A stretch of 11,515 nucleotides of DNA from Chloroflexota bacterium (GTDB lineage Bacteria; Chloroflexota; Anaerolineae; Caldilineales; Caldilineaceae). The stretch's first letter is position 1. Each line of letters starts with the position of its first letter. The stretch is taken from contig QEUY01000039.1 in assembly GCA_003577365.1 (NCBI GenBank), forward strand, positions 1 through 11,515, given 5' to 3'. The notes beneath the pieces were generated by a model. The model saw only the letters and a list, made by a program, of their open reading frames with translations, searched no databases and was not told the DNA's origin. The translations under genes were made by a program, and so were the position numbers. Shown here in pieces: positions 5,819-11,515 of the stretch.

Positions 5819-7225
5819 ATGTTGACGCCGCCCATCACCCCGCCGACCGCTACCCAGCCGCCGGTCACCCCGACCGCGGCGGACCATCCGGCCCCGGAAA
5901 CACCGCAGATCCGGCGGCTAAACACGCCTGGCCCCAAGGCCCACAGTTTTTTGGAACGCGACCGGCGGGTGATGTCGTCCGCCTATAACCGCGAGCATCC
6001 CTTTGTCATGTCGCATGGCCGGGGCAGCGAAGTCTTTGACGTGGACGGCAACCGCTATTTGGACTTTGTCTCCGGCATCGCGGTCAACGCCACCGGCCAC
6101 AGCCATCCCAAGGTGGTCCAGGCGCTGCGCGATCAACTGGACAAATTCATCCATATCTCATCCGACTTTTACCACGAAAGCTGGATTCAACTGGCCGAAA
6201 AGCTAGACGAGATCGCGCCCTTCGCCGAACCGGCACGCGTCTTTATGACCAATTCCGGCACAGAAGCCGTGGAGGCCGCCATCAAGCTGGCGCGCCATCA
6301 CACCGGACGCAGCCGCTTTATCGGCTTTATGGGCGCGTTCCATGGGCGCACCTTGGGGTCGTTGAGCTTCACCGCCAGCAAGACGGTGCAGCGTGAACGC
6401 TACAGCGCCCTGGCCGACGTGACCCACATCCCCTACCCCAACCCCTATCGCCCCCTGCTCTTGAGCCAGCCGGGCGACGCCGACTATGGCGAGACGGTAG
6501 TCAACTATTTAGAGCAGGTGGTCTTCAAGACGGTCGCGCCGCCCAACGAGGTGGCGGGCATCCTGGTCGAGCCGATCCAGGGCGAGGGCGGCTATGTCGT
6601 GCCGCCGGATGGCTTCTTCCCGCGGCTGCGCGCGCTGTGCGACCGCTATGGCATCCTGCTGATCGCCGACGAGGTGCAGACCGGCATGGGGCGCACGGGC
6701 AAATGGTGGGCCGTCGAGCATTGGGGGGTGGAGCCGGACATCGTCTGCAGCGCCAAGGGCATCGCCAGCGGCATGCCGCTAGGCGCGATCCTGGCGCGCG
6801 AGCGGGTGATGACCTGGCCGCCCGGCGCACACGGCAACACCTATGGCGGCAACCCCATGGCCTGTGCCGCGGCACTGGCGACGATTGACGTATTGGAGCA
6901 CGGCGGCATCGAGAACGCCGCCGTCCAAGGTAGATATATGCTGGAGGCGCTGGAGGGGATGGCGGCGCGCCACCCGTCCATCGGCCAGGTGCGCGGCAAG
7001 GGGCTGATGATCGGCGTGGAGTTGGTCGCCGACCGGACGAGCAAACAGCCCGCCGTGGCGCTGCGCAACCGTGTCAAGCAGTTGGCCTTTGAGCATGGCC
7101 TGCTGCTGATCGGCTGCGGCGTCAGCACCCTGCGCTTCATTCCGCCGTTGATCATCCGCCGCGGCGAGGTGGATGAAGGGCTGGCGATCTTCGAGCACGC
7201 GCTCACGTTGGCCGAGCAGGAATAG
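5819..7225 (+). CDS. Class III PLP-dependent aminotransferase (4-aminobutyrate/acetylornithine aminotransferase family)
   Basis: Cytoplasmic PLP enzyme moving an amino group from an omega-amino acid (GABA, ornithine or acetylornithine type) to a 2-oxo acid. It has 468 residues. PLP phosphate contacts come from NSGTEA (145-150), and ring stacking from GAFHGRTLG (172 onward, with F174-H175). D284 in LIADEVQTGMGRTG pairs with the pyridine nitrogen, and K313 in CSAKGIASGMPLG forms the Schiff base. HGNTYGGNP and the late VRGKGLMIGVEL are typical of GabT-like members. The first 36 or so residues are a Pro/Thr-rich tail absent from typical members. ATG 5819 is still favoured because AAGGAG sits 7 bases upstream. 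It follows the IclR gene, probably in the same operon or under its control. It ends only 14 bases from the convergent PPK2 gene. The exact substrate is not decided by sequence; GabT-like is my best guess. Confidence 0.92.
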   Translation: MLTPPITPPTATQPPVTPTAADHPAPETPQIRRLNTPGPKAHSFLERDRRVMSSAYNREHPFVMSHGRGSEVFDVDGNRYLDFVSGIAVNATGHSHPKVVQALRDQLDKFIHISSDFYHESWIQLAEKLDEIAPFAEPARVFMTNSGTEAVEAAIKLARHHTGRSRFIGFMGAFHGRTLGSLSFTASKTVQRERYSALADVTHIPYPNPYRPLLLSQPGDADYGETVVNYLEQVVFKTVAPPNEVAGILVEPIQGEGGYVVPPDGFFPRLRALCDRYGILLIADEVQTGMGRTGKWWAVEHWGVEPDIVCSAKGIASGMPLGAILARERVMTWPPGAHGNTYGGNPMACAAALATIDVLEHGGIENAAVQGRYMLEALEGMAARHPSIGQVRGKGLMIGVELVADRTSKQPAVALRNRVKQLAFEHGLLLIGCGVSTLRFIPPLIIRRGEVDEGLAIFEHALTLAEQE

Positions 7226-7239
7226 CGCGCCCCCGCTCG

Positions 7240-8061
7240 TTACTCGATGACGATTCCCTCCAGGTCTGCTTCCGGCTGCGGATAGCTCATCTGGAGGGAA
7301 TCCAGCGTGTCGATCAAGACCTGCGAGACGACCAGGTTGCGATACCAACGGCGGTTGGCCGGGACAATGTACCATGGCGCGGCGCCGGTGCTGGTCCGGG
7401 TCAGCACATCTTCATACGCTGCCTGATACGCGTCCCAACGTTTGCGGTCTTCCAGGTCTTCCTTGCGAAACTTCCAGCGTTTGTCGGGGTCGTCCAGCCG
7501 CTCTTGCAGTTGCTTCCTCTGCTCGTCCTGGCTGATGTGCAGAAAGAATTTGCGGATGGTCGTGCCTTCGTCGGCCAGCATCTGTTCAAAGGCGTTGATG
7601 TGCGCGTAGCGCCGCTCCCAGACCTGCGGCGGGACCAGCTCATGCACGCGCACAACCAGAACATCCTCATAATGGCTGCGGTTGAAAATGGCGATCTCAC
7701 CGCTGCCCGGCGTGCATTGGTGAATGCGCCAGAGAAAATCATGCGCCAGTTCCTCCGGTGTGGGCACGCCAAAGCTGTGTACCTTGACACCCTGGGGGTT
7801 CACCCCTTCAAAGACATGGCGGATCGTGCTGTCCTTGCCGCCGGTGTCCATCGCCTGGAGCACGACCAGCAGCTTGTGCGTATGCTGCGCCCAGAGCAGT
7901 TCCTGCAGCGCCTCCAACCGCTGGTTGAGCGCGGGCAGCAGGGCTTTGCCCTCTTTCTTGCTGCCTTCGAAGAGGGCCGTTTCATCCGGGTTCCACTCGT
8001 CCAGCCGGATGACTTGGCCGGGCCGTACTCGATAGCGTTCGATTCGTTCGATTCCATCCAT
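7240..8061 (-). CDS. ppk2: Polyphosphate kinase 2, class III (polyphosphate:nucleotide phosphotransferase)
   Basis: Cytoplasmic P-loop kinase transferring phosphate between polyphosphate and nucleotides; class III enzymes can phosphorylate both AMP and ADP, making ATP from AMP. It has 273 residues, normal for the class. The Walker A motif is QAMDTGGKDSTI (69-80, K76-D77), and the Walker B/arginine region is IFNRSHYEDVLVVRV (125-139). The lid-region sequence is DDPDKRWKFRKEDLEDRKRW, followed by late APWYIVPANRRWYRN and an IVIE C-terminus. The sequence closely resembles the Meiothermus/Deinococcus class III enzymes as I recall them. ATG 8061 begins just before the conserved YRVRPGQ segment, with GGGAG about 10 bases upstream. 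The frame stays open to 8682 across the divergent gene, but that extension is antisense noise. With ppgK at 3273 it makes two polyphosphate-consuming enzymes in 5 kb; no ppk1 is present. Confidence 0.94.
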   Translation of the reverse strand: MDGIERIERYRVRPGQVIRLDEWNPDETALFEGSKKEGKALLPALNQRLEALQELLWAQHTHKLLVVLQAMDTGGKDSTIRHVFEGVNPQGVKVHSFGVPTPEELAHDFLWRIHQCTPGSGEIAIFNRSHYEDVLVVRVHELVPPQVWERRYAHINAFEQMLADEGTTIRKFFLHISQDEQRKQLQERLDDPDKRWKFRKEDLEDRKRWDAYQAAYEDVLTRTSTGAAPWYIVPANRRWYRNLVVSQVLIDTLDSLQMSYPQPEADLEGIVIE

Positions 8062-8280
8062 GCGGGCAAGCTCCCAATCGACGAGGCGGATCGGCGGGGC
8101 GGTTCGCCAGGTTTGTGTGGATATTGAACTCTGTTGGGATGCCGGCGCGCGGCTGCCGTGCTGCGGCGACCCTGCTGTCACTCTACTGGGGTCGCGCCGC
8201 GCTTGTCGGTAAGCAAGCTTCTTGCAGCCCGCGGAACAGCCAGCCCGCCTACGCTTGGCAGGAGAAAAACAGGAGGAAAA
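8062..8280. other. Divergent promoter region between ppk2 and the enoyl-CoA hydratase gene
   Basis: This 219-base gap must hold both promoters, but no convincing -35/-10 pair is visible on either strand. TTGAAC at 8124-8129 has no matching -10. A small hairpin GCAAG-CTT-CTTGC lies at 8213-8225. AGGAGG at 8271-8276 is the ribosome site of the hydratase gene. Confidence 0.5.
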
Positions 8281-9069
8281 ATGTCCAACGATCCCACAGT
8301 TCTCTACAGCGTTGCAGACAACACCGCCACGATCCGGCTCAACCGGCCCGACCGGCGCAACGCGCTCAACGCCGAGATGCTGGCTGCCCTGGCTGCCGCC
8401 TTGACCAAAGCCGCCGGCGATGCGTCCGTGCGCGCCGTGGTGCTGGTGGGCGAAGGCAAGGGCTTTTGCGCCGGGCAAGACCTGGCTGCGCTGGGCGGCG
8501 CTGCCACCGCCGACCAGGTGCGCCAGATGATCCGGGACTATTACCGCCCGGTCATTTTGCAGCTCTGCACCATGCCCAAACCCGTGATCGGCGCGATCAA
8601 CGGCATCGCGGCGGGCGCGGGCGCATCGCTGGCGCTGGCCTGCGACCTGCGCGTCATGGCCGACGACGCCGCCCTGATGCAAGCCTTTGTCAACATCGGC
8701 CTGGTGCCCGACGCCGGTTCCACCTGGCTGCTGGCGCGGCTGGTGGGCTACAGCCGCGCCTTCGAGATGGCCGCCACCGGCGCGCGCATCCCCGCCGCGC
8801 GCTGCCTGGAGTTAGGGCTGGCCAACCGCGTGACCGCGGCCCCAGGGCTGTTAGAGGAGGCGCAGGCCTGGGCTGCCCAGTTGGCCCAAGGCCCCACGCT
8901 CGCCATCGGCCTGACCAAACAGCTTCTACACCGGGCGCTTACCCACAGCCTCGACGAGATGCTCGACCTGGAAGCCGACCAGCAGGCCGTCGCCATCCGC
9001 AGCGCCGACCATGCCGAAGGCGTCGCCGCCTTTCGCGAAAAGCGCGGCCCGCGCTTCCGGGGCAACTAG
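8281..9069 (+). CDS. Enoyl-CoA hydratase/isomerase family protein, PaaG-like
   Basis: Crotonase-fold enzyme acting on a CoA thioester in the cytoplasm, 262 residues. Oxyanion-hole segments are GFCAGQDLAALGG (61-73) and GIAAGAGASLALACDL (108 onward). D144 in LVPDAGSTWLL corresponds to the catalytic Asp of PaaG, the ring-opening 2-(1,2-epoxy-1,2-dihydrophenyl)acetyl-CoA isomerase. The C-terminus SADHAEGVAAFREKRGPRFRGN also matches PaaG from memory. A classical hydratase would have Glu at the two catalytic positions; here the PaaG-like Asp pattern points to isomerase activity. No other paa genes are in the window, so phenylacetate breakdown is not established. The start has AGGAGG 4 bases upstream; the frame extends to 8134 without support. 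It is the first gene of a four-gene cluster. Confidence 0.92.
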   Translation: MSNDPTVLYSVADNTATIRLNRPDRRNALNAEMLAALAAALTKAAGDASVRAVVLVGEGKGFCAGQDLAALGGAATADQVRQMIRDYYRPVILQLCTMPKPVIGAINGIAAGAGASLALACDLRVMADDAALMQAFVNIGLVPDAGSTWLLARLVGYSRAFEMAATGARIPAARCLELGLANRVTAAPGLLEEAQAWAAQLAQGPTLAIGLTKQLLHRALTHSLDEMLDLEADQQAVAIRSADHAEGVAAFREKRGPRFRGN

Positions 9070-9124
9070 CCGGCTCAGGCCGGGGCCTGGCACAGATAGA
9101 TCACCGACAGAGAAAGCCGCACCC

Positions 9125-9928
9125 ATGACCAACCCGCTCGACCAATTTCGTCTCGACGGCAAGGTGGCGCTGATCACCGGCGCGTCGCGCGGCATCGGCG
9201 CAGCCATCGCCCAAGCCTATGCCGCCGCCGGGGCCAAGGTCGTGCTCGCCAGCCGCAAACAGGCCGGGGTGGATGCCATCGCCGCTGCCATCCGCGACCA
9301 GGGCGGCGCGGCGCTGGCCGTCGCCACGCACACGGGCGATGCCGCGGCGGTGACGGCGCTGGCGGCGCAGGCGGTGAACCGCTTCGGCGGCATCGACATC
9401 TTGGTCAACAACGCCGCCACCAACCCCCATTTCGGCCCGCTGCTGGAGGCCGAAGAGAGCCAGTGGGACAAGACGCTCGACGTCAACGTCAAGGGCTATA
9501 TGCGCCTGATCCGCGCCTGTGTGCCGTCGATGCGCGCCCGCGGCGGCGGCAAGATCGTCAACGTCGCCTCCATCGCCGGGCTGCACCCACAGCCGAGCAT
9601 GGGCGTCTACTGCGTGAGCAAGGCCGCGGTGCTGATGTTGACACAGGCGCTGGCCGCCGAGCTTGCGCCCGACAACATCCAGGTCAACGCCCTCGCCCCC
9701 GGCTATATTAAGACCCGCTTCAGCCAGGCGCTATGGGGTAACCCGGCACTGAACCGAGCGCTGCTGGCACAGATTCCGCAGCGCCGCCTGGCCGCGCCGG
9801 ACGAGTTGACCGGCATCGCCCTCTATTTGGCCGCGCCCGCCTCCAGCTATACCACCGGCGCGGTCTTTGTGGTGGATGGCGGCCATCTGGCCGGGACCTC
9901 GCTTGACCCAACATCGACCCAAGAGTAG
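9125..9928 (+). CDS. SDR family oxidoreductase
   Basis: Classical short-chain dehydrogenase/reductase of 267 residues with an NAD(P)-binding Rossmann fold. The cofactor loop is TGASRGIG (18-25), the stabilising NNAA is at 95-98, and the catalytic set is S149, Y162 and K166 (YCVSK). The segment NALAPGYIKTRFSQ and the C-terminal VVDGGHLAG are normal for the family. An Arg in LASRK after the second strand suggests NADP(H) preference, which is weak evidence. It lies 55 bases after the PaaG-like gene and only 3 bases before the hydrolase gene, so it probably oxidises or reduces a hydroxy or oxo group in the same pathway. No strong Shine-Dalgarno site is seen, only AGAAAG 7 bases or more upstream. 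The substrate is unknown. Confidence 0.94.
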   Translation: MTNPLDQFRLDGKVALITGASRGIGAAIAQAYAAAGAKVVLASRKQAGVDAIAAAIRDQGGAALAVATHTGDAAAVTALAAQAVNRFGGIDILVNNAATNPHFGPLLEAEESQWDKTLDVNVKGYMRLIRACVPSMRARGGGKIVNVASIAGLHPQPSMGVYCVSKAAVLMLTQALAAELAPDNIQVNALAPGYIKTRFSQALWGNPALNRALLAQIPQRRLAAPDELTGIALYLAAPASSYTTGAVFVVDGGHLAGTSLDPTSTQE

Positions 9929-9931
9929 ACC

Positions 9932-11005
9932 ATGAACGCCCGTTTTGCGACCACCCGCGACCTGATCCGCCTCAACATGGACCTGGCCTATGCCATCATG
10001 CTGACCACGGCCAGCCGCCGCCGCCACGGGCCGCGGCGCAGCCAGTGGCCCTGGTGGTTTGAAAGCATCGAGCAGTTAATGGCGCGCAGCCTTCCAGGTG
10101 TAGACGACGTTCTGGTCGACGAGATCCGCGCGCCGCTCGACCGCGCCACACGGCTGCCGCTGTGGCCGCGCGTCGGCATCCAACAGGTAGAGGTCAACGG
10201 CCTGCCCGCCGAGTGGATCAGCGCCCGCAGCCCCAACGACCGCGTGATCCTCTTCTTGCACGGCGGCGGCTATGTCTCCGGCTCGCCGCGCACCCATCGC
10301 ACGCTCACCGCCGAACTCGCCAACGTGACCCAGGGCCGGGTGCTGGCCCCTGCCTACCGGCTGGCCCCGGAGGCGACCTACCCCGCCGCGCTCGAAGACG
10401 CCTGGGGCGTCTATTGGTGGCTGCTCGACCAAGGCGTGCCCCCCTCGCGCATCGTCGTGATGGGCGATTCGGCGGGGGGTGGGCTGACCATCGCCCTGCT
10501 CCTGGCGCTGCGCGATGCCGGGCTGCCGCTGCCTGCGGGCGCGGCCGGGCTGTCGCCCTGGGTCGACCTCGCCATGACCGGCGCCACCTTGCAGGCCAAT
10601 GCGCCGACCGACTACATCAATGAGAATGTGCTGCGCGCCTCGGCGCGCATGTACCTGGATGGCCGCTGCCCCCAAGAGACGCCGCTCGCCTCACCGCTCT
10701 ATGCCGACCTGCGCGGCCTGCCGCCGCTGTTGATCCAGGCGGGCAGCGCCGAGATGCTCTTGGACGATGCGCTGCGGCTGGCCGAAGCCGCCCAGGCCGC
10801 AGGCGTGGACACCACGCTGGAAGTGTGGGATGATATGATCCACGTCTGGCATTTCTTCTATCGCATTGCGCCTGGCGCGCGCCAGGCGGTAGACCATATT
10901 GCCGGCTTTGTGGCGCGCCTCGTGCCGGTTGCCCCGGCGCAACTGCAGTGGCCCAAACCGCGCGCCAGAAAACGGGTCCCAAAATGGCTCAGGCGACGAA
11001 AGTGA
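9932..11005 (+). CDS. Alpha/beta hydrolase, hormone-sensitive-lipase (family IV esterase) type
   Basis: Serine esterase likely cutting short-chain or bulky carboxylic esters, 357 residues. The oxyanion motif HGGGY is at 110-114 and the nucleophile elbow GDSAGGG has S180. The acid position in GSAEMLLDDAL is occupied by E274, replacing the more usual Asp, and the catalytic His is H304 in DMIHVWHFF. The first 95 or so residues form a lid-like extension, with a basic RRRHGPRRSQ stretch followed by WPWW. The C-terminus is strongly basic (KPRARKRVPKWLRRRK), unusual for the family and perhaps a membrane or polyanion anchor. There is no signal peptide. It starts 3 bases after the SDR stop and ends 7 bases before the macrodomain gene, so coupled translation is likely. 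Confidence 0.93.
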   Translation: MNARFATTRDLIRLNMDLAYAIMLTTASRRRHGPRRSQWPWWFESIEQLMARSLPGVDDVLVDEIRAPLDRATRLPLWPRVGIQQVEVNGLPAEWISARSPNDRVILFLHGGGYVSGSPRTHRTLTAELANVTQGRVLAPAYRLAPEATYPAALEDAWGVYWWLLDQGVPPSRIVVMGDSAGGGLTIALLLALRDAGLPLPAGAAGLSPWVDLAMTGATLQANAPTDYINENVLRASARMYLDGRCPQETPLASPLYADLRGLPPLLIQAGSAEMLLDDALRLAEAAQAAGVDTTLEVWDDMIHVWHFFYRIAPGARQAVDHIAGFVARLVPVAPAQLQWPKPRARKRVPKWLRRRK

Positions 11006-11012
11006 CGTGACC

Positions 11013-11515
11013 ATGCCCAACCCGCGCCTGTCCATTGTTCAGGCCGACATCACCACGCTGGCGGTCGACGCCATTGTCAACGCCGCCAACAGTTCGCTGC
11101 TCGGCGGTGGCGGGGTCGACGGCGCTATCCACCGCGCTGCCGGGCCGCAGCTCTTGGCGGAATGCCGCACGCTGGGTGGCTGCGCCACCGGCGATGCCAA
11201 GATCACAGGGGGCTACCGGCTGCCCGCGGCCCATGTGATCCACACCGTGGGGCCGGTCTGGCGCGGCGGCGGCCACGGCGAAGCTGAACTGCTGGCAAGC
11301 TGCTACCGGCGCAGCCTGGAGGTCGCCGTCGCCCACGGGCTGCGCACGGTCGCCTTTCCCGCCATCAGCACCGGCGTCTATGGCTACCCACTGGAGGAGG
11401 CTACGCAGATTGCGCTGCGTACGATCCTCGACTTCCTGGCCCATGACAACACGCTGAGCGAAGTGATCTGCGTCTGCTACAGCCGCGGCGACTACGCCGT
11501 CTATCAGGCCGTGCG
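11013..11515 (+). CDS. Macrodomain protein, YmdB-like O-acetyl-ADP-ribose deacetylase (3' end outside the window)
   Basis: Partial gene: 167 full codons with no stop before the window edge. The product has a complete-looking macro fold that binds ADP-ribose. D12 is in the QADIT motif, and the NAANSSLLGGGGVDGAIHRAAG segment (23-44) includes N26, the glycine loop and D36. HTVGPVWRGG and the second phosphate loop ISTGVYGYP (118-126) follow. These match E. coli YmdB closely from memory (VNAAN, GGGGVDGAIHRAAG, AISTGVYGYP), whose family removes acetyl or ADP-ribosyl groups from esters. YmdB is about 177 residues, so only about 10 residues should be missing. The ATG lies 7 bases after the hydrolase stop without a clear ribosome site, so it is probably coupled to it. 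Confidence 0.93.
   Translation, partial: MPNPRLSIVQADITTLAVDAIVNAANSSLLGGGGVDGAIHRAAGPQLLAECRTLGGCATGDAKITGGYRLPAAHVIHTVGPVWRGGGHGEAELLASCYRRSLEVAVAHGLRTVAFPAISTGVYGYPLEEATQIALRTILDFLAHDNTLSEVICVCYSRGDYAVYQAV

Noticed and set aside
7226..7239. Terminator between the convergent aminotransferase and ppk2 genes
   Set aside because: The gap is only 14 bases and no inverted repeat with a T-run is seen in or next to it.
8062..8682. N-terminal extension of PPK2 up to 480 residues
   Set aside because: The extra 207 residues are antisense to the PaaG-like gene and its promoter region, and class III PPK2 proteins begin near the YRVRPGQ segment.
8281..9069. Naming the hydratase gene paaG and assigning phenylacetate catabolism
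   Set aside because: Catalytic Asp and terminal motifs fit PaaG, but no paaABCDE, paaK, paaZ or paaF gene is in the window, so the pathway is unproven.

Overview
The window is GC-rich bacterial DNA (roughly two thirds G+C by eye, with a strong G/C bias at third codon positions) that is densely packed with protein genes. No tRNA, rRNA, CRISPR array, insertion sequence or phage gene is visible. No single marker fixes the taxon. The combination of a mycobacterial-type polyphosphate glucokinase, a class III PPK2 resembling those of Meiothermus/Deinococcus, a NarL-type two-component pair, DoxX and IclR genes would fit Chloroflexota (Anaerolineae/Caldilineae-like) or a similar GC-rich environmental lineage. 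That placement is a low-confidence inference.

Layout. (1) 115-2264 (+): a two-gene operon with a membrane sensor histidine kinase and its NarL/FixJ response regulator, joined by an ATGA overlap. A strong hairpin follows. (2) 2333-2935 (-): a four-helix DoxX-family membrane protein. (3) 3273-4073 (+): polyphosphate glucokinase, preceded by a 337-bp region holding several dyads and a 5'-leader hairpin. (4) 4189-4734 (-): a small exported, membrane-anchored protein with three tandem 18-residue repeats, convergent with ppgK across a 13-bp-stem terminator. (5) 4942-5715 (+): an IclR-family regulator with operator-like half-sites just before its start codon, followed by a class III PLP aminotransferase (5819-7225). 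(6) 7240-8061 (-): a class III PPK2 polyphosphate:nucleotide phosphotransferase. (7) 8281 to the window end (+): a tight cluster of PaaG-like enoyl-CoA hydratase/isomerase, SDR oxidoreductase, HSL-type alpha/beta hydrolase and a YmdB-type macrodomain protein cut by the window edge.

How the genes may work together. Two enzymes use inorganic polyphosphate, one phosphorylating glucose and the other nucleotides, so the locus points to polyphosphate as an energy or phosphate currency. The IclR regulator probably controls itself and the adjacent aminotransferase (amino acid or GABA-like catabolism). The last cluster looks catabolic: an esterase could release an acid or alcohol, while the hydratase/isomerase and dehydrogenase act on a CoA ester, with the macrodomain protein translationally linked.

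The most unusual item is the repeat protein at 4189-4734. Its three 18-residue repeats sit between two copies of the same nine-residue motif, and I recognise no family for it. The ordered half-sites before the IclR gene and the nested dyads before ppgK are the most interesting non-coding signals. I found no evidence of a wholly new multi-gene system.
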